A stretch of DNA of 64,000 bases from Paenibacillus sp. N3.4 (GTDB taxonomy: Bacteria; Bacillota; Bacilli; Paenibacillales; NBRC-103111), in the NCBI RefSeq assembly GCF_008017805.1, contig NZ_VRTT01000036.1:1-64000 (forward strand), written 5' to 3'. The notes beneath the pieces are model-generated. The model worked only from the letters and a program-made list of their open reading frames with translations. It ran no database searches and was not told the origin of the DNA. Both the position numbers and the translations under genes were made by a program. Of the stretch, positions 22,131-31,381 are shown in pieces (position 1 is the first letter of the stretch; every line of letters begins with the position of its first letter).

Positions 22131-22949
22131 ATGAATCATACAAAGATCCTAGAAGCGGCTGTACATATCCTCCCCCTAATCACGAATATCAGACCCTCTA
22201 TCGGTTTAATCCTCGGTTCAGGACTGGGCGCGCTTGCCGACGAAATCGTTAACGGAGTTTCGATTCCTTATGAGAGTATTCCCCATTTCCCAGTCTCAAC
22301 GGTAGAAGGACATGCTGGGCGACTCGTTATTGGAGAATTAATGGGCAAGCAAGTCGTCGCGATGCAGGGCCGGTTTCATTACTATGAAGGCTATTCGCAG
22401 GAAACGATCACTTTTCCGGTCCGGGTCATGAAAGCGCTCGGCGTTAGGCAAATGATTATCACCAATGCAGCAGGTGGTTTGCATACCGGATTAAGTCAGG
22501 GGCAATTGATGCTTATTAATGATCATCTTAATTTCTCATTCGGCAATCCTTTGATCGGTCCAAATGACCCTCATCTTGGCGTACGCTTCCCAGATATGTC
22601 GAAGCCGTATTCGCCCAAGCTCATCGAATTGGCCAAAAGAGTAGCTCTAGAGCAAAATCTTACTGTTGCTGAAGGCGTCTATGCTATGATGTCAGGCCCT
22701 GCTTATGAGACCCCTGCGGAGATCAGAATGCTTCGTAAGCTAGGCAGCGATGCTGTGGGCATGTCAACCGTACCTGAGGTCATTGCAGCTCGACATGCTG
22801 ATATTGATGTTCTAGGTATTTCCTGTATCACCAATATGGCTGCCGGTCTGCTGCCTCAACCTTTATCTCATGATGAGGTCATGGAAACTGCTGCCTTAGT
22901 AAAAAATTCTTTTTTAAGATATATGAAAGCCATCGTAGCTAACCTATAA
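22131..22949 (+). CDS. punA: Purine nucleoside phosphorylase, copy 1
   Basis: Splits purine (deoxy)nucleosides with phosphate to base and (deoxy)ribose 1-phosphate, the substrate of DeoB. The 272-residue protein has the trimeric PNP signature: GLILGSGLGALADE near residue 25, the HYYEGY segment, ITNAAGG, and GPAYETPAE followed by [17 protein letters not shown] 22131 follows GAGG at good spacing; an upstream in-frame start would overlap deoB. Second gene of the operon. A paralogue follows directly, which is unusual compared with single-copy pupG operons in Bacillus. Confidence 0.92.
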   Translation: MNHTKILEAAVHILPLITNIRPSIGLILGSGLGALADEIVNGVSIPYESIPHFPVSTVEGHAGRLVIGELMGKQVVAMQGRFHYYEGYSQETITFPVRVMKALGVRQMIITNAAGGLHTGLSQGQLMLINDHLNFSFGNPLIGPNDPHLGVRFPDMSKPYSPKLIELAKRVALEQNLTVAEGVYAMMSGPAYETPAEIRMLRKLGSDAVGMSTVPEVIAARHADIDVLGISCITNMAAGLLPQPLSHDEVMETAALVKNSFLRYMKAIVANL

Positions 22950-22969
22950 CATTCTATGGAGGTTTATTT

Positions 22970-23794
22970 ATGGATAATTGGTTAATAAAACTGGACGAAG
23001 CCGCTTCTTATATTCGTGAACATATCACCGTAAAACCGGAAATCGGGATGATTCTCGGCTCAGGATTGGGTGTACTTGCAGATGAAGTCGAGAATCCGAT
23101 AGCTATTCCTTATGAGAAAATCCCCCATTTTCCTACATCTACAGTTGAAGGCCATTCAGGGGAGCTCGTCATCGGACAACTGCAAGGCAAAAACGTCCTT
23201 GTGATGAAAGGACGCTTTCATTTTTATGAGGGCTACGCGATGAAGGAAGTTGTTTTCCCCGTATATGTCATGAAACGCTTGGGGATTGAAATTCTGATTG
23301 TCACTAACGCTGCAGGTGGAATGAATCCTTCATTCGCTGCGGGTGATCTCATGCTGATTACCGATCACATCAATTTCACGGGTGACAATCCGTTGATAGG
23401 GTCAAATATCGCCGAGCTTGGACCGCGTTTCCCAGACATGTCGGAAGCCTACAATCGTAAGCTGCGAGGTATGGCCGAGGCCAAAGCCGCCGAATTGAAT
23501 ATTCCATTGCAGCAAGGCGTATATGTCAGCATATCGGGTCCAACTTATTGCACACCGGCTGAACTGAAGATGCTGGCTGGTATCGGCGGAGACGCAATCG
23601 GCATGTCAACAGTCCCTGAAGTTATAGCCGCCAATCATTGCGGCATACAAGTGGTCGGCATTACCTGTATCACGGATATGGCCATCGGAGAGCATCTTGA
23701 GCCTTTAACACATGAGCAAGTCGTGCGCGTTGCCGCTGAAGCCAGACCTAAATTCATTGCACTTATTAAACAAATCACAGGCGGGGTGAACTAA
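22970..23794 (+). CDS. Purine nucleoside phosphorylase, copy 2
   Basis: A 274-residue second trimeric-type PNP with the same motifs ([50 protein letters not shown]). It is clearly paralogous to the preceding gene but diverged over its whole length, so it is not a recent duplicate. Differences in the base-binding area, such as GPTYCTPAE against GPAYETPAE, could reflect different purine preference, for example xanthosine/guanosine against inosine; this is inference. ATG follows GGAGG. It ends 1 bp before pdp, so translation is probably coupled. Confidence 0.9.
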   Translation: MDNWLIKLDEAASYIREHITVKPEIGMILGSGLGVLADEVENPIAIPYEKIPHFPTSTVEGHSGELVIGQLQGKNVLVMKGRFHFYEGYAMKEVVFPVYVMKRLGIEILIVTNAAGGMNPSFAAGDLMLITDHINFTGDNPLIGSNIAELGPRFPDMSEAYNRKLRGMAEAKAAELNIPLQQGVYVSISGPTYCTPAELKMLAGIGGDAIGMSTVPEVIAANHCGIQVVGITCITDMAIGEHLEPLTHEQVVRVAAEARPKFIALIKQITGGVN

Positions 23795-23795
23795 G

Positions 23796-25097
23796 ATGAG
23801 AATGGTCGATCTAATTGCCAAGAAAAGAGATGGTGGCGTCTTAAGCAAGCCGGAGATTGATTTCATTATTGAGGGATACACCAAGGGAGAAATTCCGGAC
23901 TACCAGTTGTCCGCATGGGCCATGGCTATCTATTTTAAAGGAATGACATCGGAGGAAGTCGCTAACCTGACGATGGCGATGACCTTATCGGGGGACACCG
24001 TTGATCTATCCCAAATTGACGGCATTAAGGTAGATAAACATAGTACCGGAGGGGTTGGGGATACGACAACCATTATCCTCGCTCCTCTGGTTGCGGCAGC
24101 TGGCATTCCAGTAGCCAAAATGTCCGGCAGAGGCCTTGGCCACACGGGAGGAACAATCGACAAGCTGGAAGCCATTCCGGGTTTTCATGTCGAGCTGTCC
24201 GCGGAGGAATTCATTCATAACGTGAATGAGTTCAAAGTAGCGGTTATCGGCCAGAGCGGCAACTTAACGCCTGCGGACAAAAAACTGTACGGTCTCCGTG
24301 ATGTGACGGCAACCGTGAATTCAATCCCGTTGATCGCCAGCTCGATCATGAGCAAAAAGATCGCCGCTGGCGCAGACGCCATTGTCTTGGATGTAAAGAC
24401 AGGCGCTGGCGCCTTCATGAAATCACTTGATGATGCTAAGGCACTCGCTTCTGCTATGGTGGACATCGGTCGCGAGCTCGGCAGACATACCGTCGCGATC
24501 ATCAGCGACATGAGCCAGCCGCTCGGCTACGCCGTAGGCAACTCCCTAGAAATTAAGGAAGCAATCGATACACTTCGCGGAGAAGGTCCAGAAGACTTAA
24601 CTCGCTTGGTCCTGACATTGGGTGCGCACATGGTCGTCCTGGGCGGTAAAGCTGACAACTTCGAGCAAGCTTACAGTTTGCTCGAAGAGTTAATTCGTAG
24701 CGGCAAAGCACTCGAGACACTTAAACAGTTCGTTACAGCGCAAGGCGGAACCAGCGATGTTATCGACGATCCGAGCAAATTGCCTCAAGCCAAATATCAG
24801 ATACATGTAACCGCACCTATTGACGGATATATTCATGCGATTCAAGCCGAAGAAATTGGCGTGGCCGCTATGCAATTGGGAGCCGGCAGACCCACCAAGG
24901 AGTCATCCATTGATCTGGCCGTTGGCGTCGTGCTTACGAAGAAAGTCGGGCATCCGGTTCGGCAAGGAGAGACCATTGCTATTCTCCATGCAAACCAAGA
25001 GAATGTCGCAGAGATCGCTCGGAAAATTGAGCAAGCTTTCCTCATTCAGAGCGATATCTGCGAAGAACCTGCCTTAATTTATGACATCGTCCAATAG
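23796..25097 (+). CDS. pdp: Pyrimidine-nucleoside phosphorylase
   Basis: Phosphorolysis of uridine, deoxyuridine and thymidine. The 433-residue protein has the glycosyltransferase family 3/thymidine phosphorylase signature [29 protein letters not shown], the Ser/Lys phosphate site in [20 protein letters not shown], and the C-terminal PYNP domain from about residue 345 (HAIQAEEIG). Last gene of the operon, with a terminator 10 bp behind it. Together with the two PNPs the operon covers purine and pyrimidine nucleosides and feeds DeoB. Confidence 0.94.
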   Translation: MRMVDLIAKKRDGGVLSKPEIDFIIEGYTKGEIPDYQLSAWAMAIYFKGMTSEEVANLTMAMTLSGDTVDLSQIDGIKVDKHSTGGVGDTTTIILAPLVAAAGIPVAKMSGRGLGHTGGTIDKLEAIPGFHVELSAEEFIHNVNEFKVAVIGQSGNLTPADKKLYGLRDVTATVNSIPLIASSIMSKKIAAGADAIVLDVKTGAGAFMKSLDDAKALASAMVDIGRELGRHTVAIISDMSQPLGYAVGNSLEIKEAIDTLRGEGPEDLTRLVLTLGAHMVVLGGKADNFEQAYSLLEELIRSGKALETLKQFVTAQGGTSDVIDDPSKLPQAKYQIHVTAPIDGYIHAIQAEEIGVAAMQLGAGRPTKESSIDLAVGVVLTKKVGHPVRQGETIAILHANQENVAEIARKIEQAFLIQSDICEEPALIYDIVQ

Positions 25098-25106
25098 CTT
25101 CAATGC

Positions 25107-25146
25107 AAAAAGTCTGGTACACCGCATCGGTGCACCACGACTTTTC
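25107..25146. terminator. Bidirectional terminator between pdp and the nucleotidase gene
   Basis: AAAAGTC-TGGTACACCG pairs with CGGTGCACCA-C-GACTTTT with one mismatch and a short loop. It lies between two convergent genes, and A and T runs flank the stem so it can serve both strands. Confidence 0.8.
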
Positions 25147-25150
25147 TGCT

Positions 25151-27418
25151 TTATTTCTTTCCTGGAATTAAGATTTGTTGGCCAATAAAGATCAAATGCG
25201 GGTTTTTCAAGTTGTTGTAGGCTGCCAATTCTCTCCAATCTAGGCCATAGCTTTTCGCAATTCTCGAAAGAACATCGCCTGACTTCACGATATAAGTTTC
25301 ATCCGAGGCAGCTGCATCAGTAGATGGAGTTGCTGCTGGTTGAGCCGGTACTGGTTGCGTTGGTGCTGGTGCAGCCGGAGCATCCGTTGACTTGGTTGGC
25401 TCTGGTTTTACGGAGTCCTTATCTGGTACAGAGGATTTTGCCGTCTTCATGGCAAACTTGGCAAATCCGCTCTCTTTATCCGTGCTGAGATAGGTCAGAT
25501 AGTCAAGCTTCTCGGCGAATGGAATGGCTTTCGGTGAAGATTCAAACGTTACTGTAGCCTTGCCCTTGATTGGCGCTAAGGACCAGTTGTTATCCGCGGA
25601 TGGATTAACCGTTCCATGATCACGAATATAGTCAATGACGATTTGACGATTCTCGTCCGGAGAACTGATCACAATTGTTTTACCGTTTGCGCCATCAAAA
25701 TTACCGCCGCCGCTTGCGCGGTAGTTATTCGTAGCAACGATAAATTTCTGTTTAGGATCTACGGGCTTGCCATTGTAGCTCAAATTTTGAATACGGTTTG
25801 CTTTTGCATCCTTTATCTTCCCGGCTGTATCGTACTTTGTTGGCTGTGTGACATCAATTTGATAAGTTACACCGTCAATAACATCGAAATTATACGTTGG
25901 AAAGTTGAGATTGACTAAAGGCTGTTCACCTTCTTTATTCGGATCAATTTGGTTAAATTGTCCCGCTGACATTTCTAACCAATTTTTCAACTGCTCTCCT
26001 GTAACCAAAACAGCATTGAGTGTATTCGGATACACATAAAGATCAGCCATATTCTTCACTGCAAGGTTCCCAGCTGGGATATCCGTGTAGTAGCTGACGC
26101 CGCCGCGGCCACCGGCTTTGAACGGAGCTCCGGCCGAGAGTACAGGAATGCCGTCTAATTCCGTACCTTGAATGTGTTCTTCAACGTACCATTTTTGAGC
26201 GTTAGTTACCAACTGAATCGAAGGGTCATCTTGGATCAGAGCAAAATAACTGTTAATTGGTGCTGTCGAAGTACCTACTGGACCTCTCACATAATCCAAA
26301 GTCGCTTCATGCTCACTTTTGACGCTATTGAGCACTGATTGATCTGCGTCGACAAACGGCTTTTTATTCACTTTATCGTAAATCGGAATTACACTGGATT
26401 GTGAATCCGCAACCTTCCACTTGCCATCAACCTTTTGCAAACTAAGATCGATAACCCCTAAATTATCTCCCCAAAAACCTGGTTCGACTGCAGCAACACC
26501 GTTAATTGTTCCTTTCTTCATATCGACGCCTGCTTTTGCCAAATCTACCCCAGTTGGTCCAGCAAATTTATCCGCAGGGAAAACAACGTGTGCATGTCCG
26601 AATAGAATCGAATCAATACCAGGAACTTTACTTAATAGATAAGCCGCATTCTCTTCGCCACCTGTCGATTCAACGGTCCCAAAGCCAGTATGGGCGATCG
26701 CAACAATGATATCCGCGCCTTCTGCCTTCATTTTAGGGACGAATTTATTAGCTGATTCAACGATATCCTTAGCGGTGACTTTTCCTTCAAGGTTAGCTTT
26801 ATCCCACTGCGTAACCTGAGGAGGTACGAAGCCGATCACGCCGACTTTCAATTTTTGCTCTTGTCCTTTTTCATCTACAAAAGTACGATCCAATAGAATA
26901 TAAGGTGTAAAATAATTTTTGCCACTTTTGTCATCTATGTACACGTTGGAATTGACATATGGAAATTTAGCGCCTTTTAGACTGCGCTGCAAGAAATCAA
27001 GACCATAGTTAAATTCGTGGTTTCCGATATTCCCTGCGTCATAGTTAAGTAGATTCATAGCTTTATATACAGGATGAGTCTCGCCGTCTTTTAACGGCTT
27101 GATTTTTGCCATGAGATCGCCAAGCGGATTCCCTTGAAGGAGATCGCCATTGTCGAAAAGCAGGCTGTTTTTGGCTTCTTTTCGATACTTATTGATTAAA
27201 GTTGCTGTTTTCGCTAAGCCAAACTCGTCTGTTGAGCTGTCTTTGTAATAATCGTAATTCACAATGTTCGCATGAATGTCCGTCGTTTCCATGATACGTA
27301 ATTTTAGCTCAGGACCTTTCGCTTCATCAGCTGAAGCCATGGTCATTGGCGCAACTAGCATTGCGCATGTCAAGGATGCTGTTAAACCATTACGTAAATA
27401 AAGCGCTTTCTTTTTCAA
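25151..27418 (-). CDS. Secreted 2',3'-cyclic-nucleotide 2'-phosphodiesterase / 3'-nucleotidase with LysM anchor
   Basis: Predicted to hydrolyse cyclic nucleotides and 3'/5'-nucleotides outside the membrane, releasing nucleosides and phosphate. Order: signal peptide (about 1-28); calcineurin-like metallophosphatase domain with METTDIHANI, LFDNGDLLQGNP, GNHEFNYG and FGHAHVVFP; 5'-nucleotidase C-terminal domain (about 390-620) with NNYRASGGGNFDG; a Pro/Ala-rich linker; one LysM domain (last 45 residues, YIVKSGDVLSRIAKSYGL), which would hold it in peptidoglycan. The MET-T-D-I-H-A-N-I-V-N-Y-D-Y-Y-K-D start is CpdB-like rather than UshA-like. I choose TTG 27418 because GGAGG stands 8 bp before it; the upstream in-frame TTG is too close to that site. 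It is convergent with the salvage operon that would use its products, and shares promoter motifs with it. Confidence 0.88.
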   Translation of the reverse strand: MKKKALYLRNGLTASLTCAMLVAPMTMASADEAKGPELKLRIMETTDIHANIVNYDYYKDSSTDEFGLAKTATLINKYRKEAKNSLLFDNGDLLQGNPLGDLMAKIKPLKDGETHPVYKAMNLLNYDAGNIGNHEFNYGLDFLQRSLKGAKFPYVNSNVYIDDKSGKNYFTPYILLDRTFVDEKGQEQKLKVGVIGFVPPQVTQWDKANLEGKVTAKDIVESANKFVPKMKAEGADIIVAIAHTGFGTVESTGGEENAAYLLSKVPGIDSILFGHAHVVFPADKFAGPTGVDLAKAGVDMKKGTINGVAAVEPGFWGDNLGVIDLSLQKVDGKWKVADSQSSVIPIYDKVNKKPFVDADQSVLNSVKSEHEATLDYVRGPVGTSTAPINSYFALIQDDPSIQLVTNAQKWYVEEHIQGTELDGIPVLSAGAPFKAGGRGGVSYYTDIPAGNLAVKNMADLYVYPNTLNAVLVTGEQLKNWLEMSAGQFNQIDPNKEGEQPLVNLNFPTYNFDVIDGVTYQIDVTQPTKYDTAGKIKDAKANRIQNLSYNGKPVDPKQKFIVATNNYRASGGGNFDGANGKTIVISSPDENRQIVIDYIRDHGTVNPSADNNWSLAPIKGKATVTFESSPKAIPFAEKLDYLTYLSTDKESGFAKFAMKTAKSSVPDKDSVKPEPTKSTDAPAAPAPTQPVPAQPAATPSTDAAASDETYIVKSGDVLSRIAKSYGLDWRELAAYNNLKNPHLIFIGQQILIPGKK

Positions 27419-27576
27419 ATGCAATTCCTCCTTGAAATTAATTAACCTACGTTCATTAAATGACAGACGAAACCTTTATTTCTTATACTCTCTATTTCCC
27501 ATCGACAACCTCCCACTCATAAAGGAATAAATTCAAATCAACCTCTCCTTACAACTGGTTCATTTGTAAAATATAG

Positions 27577-27626
27577 TTTTTACATTTGATACACTAAATA
27601 TAAGACAAAGTTATTGTTATTGTAAA
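27577..27626 (-). promoter_or_regulatory. Predicted promoter and operator of the nucleotidase gene
   Basis: Minus-strand TTTACA (27626-27621), an 18-bp spacer and TATATT (27602-27597) lie about 180 bp upstream of the start. TTTTTACATTTGAT on the + strand (27577-27590) overlaps the predicted start of transcription, matching the two dockerin operons. A further AACAATTGTTCATA box lies upstream at about 27738. Confidence 0.5.
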
Positions 27627-27850
27627 TACTTTTCCAAAAAATTAACCAATATTAACCTAATTAATCCTCGACTAGCGAATCCCCTTCGATAATATACTTC
27701 ATAATCGTCAACGAACTGAAATTTATTTAAAATAAAAAAGTAACAATTGTTCATATATTAAAATATTATCAACACTTTACCAATATGTAAAAATATCTGA
27801 AGCAAAAAAAGGAGATTGTTCCGATTACTGTTAAAATAACCTCACTATGA

Positions 27851-27932
27851 AAGTAGGAGGAAAGCAGTATGAGGGGCAGGAGAAGCCTTGTCCCATCAGC
27901 CTCGGCTAATGCCGAGAGGCTACTGAATAGGT
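27851..27932 (+). other. Hairpin-rich element with a possible 21-residue leader peptide
   Basis: AGGAGG is followed at ideal spacing by ATG (27869) opening a 21-codon frame that ends in TAG. Within it, AGCCTCGGC and GCCGAGAGGCT form a stable stem around TAAT (about 27898-27921), with a weaker GGGGCAGG/CCTTGTCCC hairpin before it. It could be a leader peptide with an attenuator or a structured RNA for the broken secreted-protein frame downstream. I do not recognise the RNA class. Confidence 0.3.
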
Positions 27933-27953
27933 AGGAGGGTGGTTGGACAATAG

Positions 27954-28259
27954 GTTGATGTAGTTTGCATACTTCGTAATATTCATTACGATTTACTGAC
28001 AGCTGCGTCTCTTGCATTTCTCCTAACGGGTGCTGCGTCTGCGTGGGCAGACATCTATGAGAATCCCAATGTGAATGGTTATAGCACGACTAACACGTAT
28101 ATTAGCAGCACGAATTTAAATTATGGAACGACCACAAATAACCAAATCGTTGATTTTTGGAATTTTACGAATGATTCGAATACCACGCATACGGTTACTT
28201 TTTGTTCACTTCAGGTTCCACCGAATGGGCCAATCCCTAATAATTTAGTGTTCGTGTAG
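27954..28259 (+). pseudogene. Small secreted protein fragment, no usable start
   Basis: The open frame encodes a convincing signal-peptide core (LLTAASLAFLLTGAASAWA) followed by about 75 residues rich in Asn, Thr and Tyr (YSTTNTYISSTNLNYGTTT). It has no standard start codon downstream of the stop that precedes it, so the 5' end is either frameshifted (as several genes here are) or lost. It ends at TAG 28257-28259. I do not recognise the family; the composition suggests a small exported surface or spore-type protein. Confidence 0.35.
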
Positions 28260-28399
28260 ACCAGATCCACATTGGAGATACAGCAGAAACTGTCTGCGTG
28301 TTTACAGCCTGACTGTCATAGTAATAATCCTGCATATGCATATTCGAAAGCTCCATGTCCTTCATCCCCGTCTGAATCGATGGGTTGGCAGAGGCATCC

Positions 28400-29410
28400 C
28401 TAAGCGTTTGCTCGGACAGACGTCGATTCCCGAACAACTAACTCCGGCCGAAGCACAATCCGTTGTTTCACCATCTGCTCCTGCTCCAATTCTTGAATTA
28501 GGAGATCGACCACCAGTTTCCCCATATGCTCCATCGGTTGAGCAATGGACGTCAACGGTGGATCTGTAACGGAAGCTAGAATTGTATTGTCAAAACTAAC
28601 AATCGAAAGGTCCTTTGGAATTTGAATCCCCAGTTCTTTAGCAGCTTGGAGTGCACCGACCGCCAACATATCGTTGCAGCAAAATAAAGCGGTAGGACGA
28701 TTCGCTTGTTGAAACAGCTCCAATGCTTTTCTTTTGCCGTCTTCCATTTTATAATCGCAAATCCTCAAATTTTCATCGATGAAGGAAAGCCCTTCGTCTT
28801 TCAGAGCTTGCTTGAAGCCCCTCACCCTTTCGCGGCTGCTGCTAACCTTGCTGCTTTCCGACAATATCGCAAAGCTGGCGTGGCCAAGCTCAAGCAGATG
28901 TTTGGCCGCATGTGCCCCGCCAAAAAAATCATCGACGACAACAGTGTGAACCGATTCCGAAGAGACCTCCCTTGCGATCATCGCAACCGGAATCGATTTG
29001 GCAAGAAGTCGGCTCAATATCTCCGTGTTTTCAATCCCCGTGCCGATAATAATCCCATCTACACTTTTTTGCTCCAGCAAGGCCAAATATTTCTCAGCTC
29101 GCTCGTCTTGATTGTCGGTACTGCAAATGATAACGCTATAACCGCGATGACGTCCCTGATCCTCAACGGCGCGGGCAATCTCCGCAAAAAATGGATTCGA
29201 GATATCAGGGAGAAGCAGTCCAATCGTAAATGTCTTTTTTCCTGTTAATGCAGCCGCTATCACACTAGGCTGATATTGCAGCCGCTCCATAATTTTAAAA
29301 ATTTCGTCGCGTCTCTTTTTGCTAAGCTTGCCCTTGCCATTAACCGCATTGGAAACGGTGGCAATCGAAACTCCGGCTTCTCGAGCCACATCATAAATGG
29401 TAGCCTTCAT
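28400..29410 (-). CDS. LacI-family transcriptional regulator, likely of the iol operon
   Basis: The protein of about 336 residues has an N-terminal LacI helix-turn-helix (ATIYDVAREAGVSIATVSNAVNGKGKLS) and a periplasmic-binding-protein-like sensor domain (IGLLLPDISNPFFAEIARAVE, VDGIIIGTG, FCCNDMLAVGALQAAKELG). I place the start at ATG 29410 (MKATIYDV), preceded by GAGG, rather than the upstream frame extension; ATG 29413 is an alternative. It lies directly after iolB in the same orientation, and two LacI-type palindromes stand in front of iolD, so repression of the operon including its own gene is the natural reading. The effector, perhaps an inositol catabolite, is unknown. Confidence 0.85.
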   Translation of the reverse strand: MKATIYDVAREAGVSIATVSNAVNGKGKLSKKRRDEIFKIMERLQYQPSVIAAALTGKKTFTIGLLLPDISNPFFAEIARAVEDQGRHRGYSVIICSTDNQDERAEKYLALLEQKSVDGIIIGTGIENTEILSRLLAKSIPVAMIAREVSSESVHTVVVDDFFGGAHAAKHLLELGHASFAILSESSKVSSSRERVRGFKQALKDEGLSFIDENLRICDYKMEDGKRKALELFQQANRPTALFCCNDMLAVGALQAAKELGIQIPKDLSIVSFDNTILASVTDPPLTSIAQPMEHMGKLVVDLLIQELEQEQMVKQRIVLRPELVVRESTSVRANA

Positions 29411-29589
29411 CATTAATTCCTCATTCATTGGCAATGCTGAAAAGGGATGATTCCTCATCCCCCTTCAAGCATTTAGGATACTAATAGAATATATCTTCCC
29501 CTATTATTTGTCGATTGGTTTCGACATCACCCATGCGTGTGCAGGATCGTTATGGAATTTCCAAGTTCTTACAGGCCCTGCCATTACGT

Positions 29590-30321
29590 TTAGATAGTAA
29601 ACGTCATATCCTGCGGCGCAGATACTGGATGATAGCCTCGTGGCACCAGCACCGCTTGCCCATCGCGTACAATCAAGGTTTCGTCCAAATCTCCCTCATC
29701 CGTATAAACCCGTTGAACGGCAAAACCTTGCTCCGGCTTTACATGATAATAATACGTTTCTTCCAGAAGCGATTCGTCCGGCAGCGCATCTCGATCATGC
29801 TTATGAGGCGGATAGCTCGACCAATGGCCATTCGGTGTGAACACTTCTACAACCAATAAGCTGTCTGCCGCTTCCTTTTCAGGTAAAATATTATGAACGA
29901 GTCTTTCTATGTTTCCATATCCGCGAACTTCTACGCCAACTTCACTCGGTAAAATCAGTCGCGCTTTATGATTCCCTTTTCCGGGAGCCTGGCAAACAGC
30001 CAATTCCAGATTCGTCAGAGCGGTGACCTCATAATAATCGTCATTGGGCACATACACGGAATAGGGAGGTGTTTTTTCAAATACATCCATTCTTTTTCCA
30101 ATTTCGTTCCATGTTTCTTTTACGGTAGAAACATTTGCTTTTCCGCTTATTAAAACCAGACATACTTCCTGATCTCCGGTCTCATTGCGCAAAGATTGTC
30201 CTGCTTGCAGGTTAAATACTTGAAATCCGACATAACTCCAATCTGCGGAATCAGGAGTAATCTCAAGGACATTGCCCCTATCATCGGGTATCGTTTTTGC
30301 CGGTACAATTAAATCCGCCAT
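29590..30321 (-). CDS. iolB: 5-deoxy-glucuronate isomerase
   Basis: Converts 5-deoxy-D-glucuronate to 5-dehydro-2-deoxy-D-gluconate in myo-inositol breakdown. The 243-residue cupin-type protein has the metal-binding His region WSSYPPHKHDRD, the LEETYYYHVKPEQGFAVQRVYT stretch, and GYHPVSAPQ near the C-terminus, all typical of IolB. GGGAGG precedes ATG at good spacing. It follows iolG by 16 bp and is the last catabolic gene of the operon before the regulator. Confidence 0.93.
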   Translation of the reverse strand: MADLIVPAKTIPDDRGNVLEITPDSADWSYVGFQVFNLQAGQSLRNETGDQEVCLVLISGKANVSTVKETWNEIGKRMDVFEKTPPYSVYVPNDDYYEVTALTNLELAVCQAPGKGNHKARLILPSEVGVEVRGYGNIERLVHNILPEKEAADSLLVVEVFTPNGHWSSYPPHKHDRDALPDESLLEETYYYHVKPEQGFAVQRVYTDEGDLDETLIVRDGQAVLVPRGYHPVSAPQDMTFTI

Positions 30322-30337
30322 CGCAGTGCTAACCTCC

Positions 30338-31381
30338 CTAGGCTTTTACAGACTGTTGAATCGAAAGTTCAAGCGCTTCGGCCAGTTTTACAGGTCTTTT
30401 CAGCTGTACGGACAAGTTGGCTGCTAATGCCGTTAACTCTGCTTGAAATCCGTCATTCCCGTCTACGGGCACTTGTTGATCTTGTAAAATGCATGTGATG
30501 AACAATTTCGTTTCTTCCACGTAAGCTTCGTTATATCTTTCCAAGAAAAAGTTCAGTGGTTTATCGCGCGTAATTCCCTCAGCTGTGCTGATTTCTGCTG
30601 TATTCGGGTGATCGTTCGTAATGCCCACGCTGCCTTTTGACCCAAATACTTCTACACGTTGATCATAGCCGTAAACCGCTTGACGGCTGTTATCGATGAC
30701 GCCGATGGCGCCATTCTTAAAACGAAGCGTTGCAATTGCTGTATCCAAGTCCCCATGAGTTGCGAAAGCAAGATTAATCAGTACGTTCCCATGAGCATAT
30801 ACCTCTTCAATCTCGCTGCCTGACACATAACGTGCCATATCAAAGTCATGAATCATCATATCCTTGAAAATGCCGCCGGATACCTTAATGTAATCCTCAT
30901 GCGGAGGATTGGGATCACGGGACGTAATTTTAATGATATGCGGTTCGCCGACAGTCCCGTTCTGTACAAGCTCACGCACACGTTTGAAATTGTGGTCAAA
31001 CCGTCGGTTAAATCCGATTTGCAGCTTAACACCCGCATCTGCAACAGCTTTAAGCGCTTCTTGGGTTTGGCGAATATCCATACTGATCGGCTTTTCACAG
31101 AAAATGTGCTTGCCAGCGGCAGCGGCTTGTATAATAAGCGGAACATGAGTATCCGTAGATGAGCAGATAAATACCGCGTCAATATCAGGGTTCGCCATAA
31201 TGTCATTGCTGTCGGTTGTTATTTGATTAATTCCTCTCACAGCAGCCCATGCTTCCAATTCAGGTCCCGCGAACAGGTCGCTTATTGCAACAATTTGCAC
31301 CTGCGGCAACCGAAGCAAATTATCCGCATGAATTTTACCGATTCTGCCTGCGCCTATCATACCAATTCTGATCGTCTTCAT
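30338..31381 (-). CDS. iolG: Inositol 2-dehydrogenase
   Basis: NAD-dependent oxidation of myo-inositol to 2-keto-myo-inositol, the first step of the pathway. The 347-residue Gfo/Idh/MocA protein has the Rossmann motif IGMIGAGRIGKIHADNL, the catalytic EKPISMD segment and GGIFKDMMIHDFDMARY with the conserved Asp/His. Its start overlaps the stop of iolJ by 4 bp (ATGA), so the two are translationally coupled. Other Gfo/Idh/MocA substrates such as scyllo-inositol cannot be excluded, but the operon context favours IolG. Confidence 0.9.
   Translation of the reverse strand: MKTIRIGMIGAGRIGKIHADNLLRLPQVQIVAISDLFAGPELEAWAAVRGINQITTDSNDIMANPDIDAVFICSSTDTHVPLIIQAAAAGKHIFCEKPISMDIRQTQEALKAVADAGVKLQIGFNRRFDHNFKRVRELVQNGTVGEPHIIKITSRDPNPPHEDYIKVSGGIFKDMMIHDFDMARYVSGSEIEEVYAHGNVLINLAFATHGDLDTAIATLRFKNGAIGVIDNSRQAVYGYDQRVEVFGSKGSVGITNDHPNTAEISTAEGITRDKPLNFFLERYNEAYVEETKLFITCILQDQQVPVDGNDGFQAELTALAANLSVQLKRPVKLAEALELSIQQSVKA

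Noticed and set aside
28237-28437. Short leftward frame of 66 codons after the LacI gene
   Set aside because: It overlaps the end of the LacI gene in another frame, has no clear ribosome site and no recognised domain; a real small gene cannot be fully excluded.
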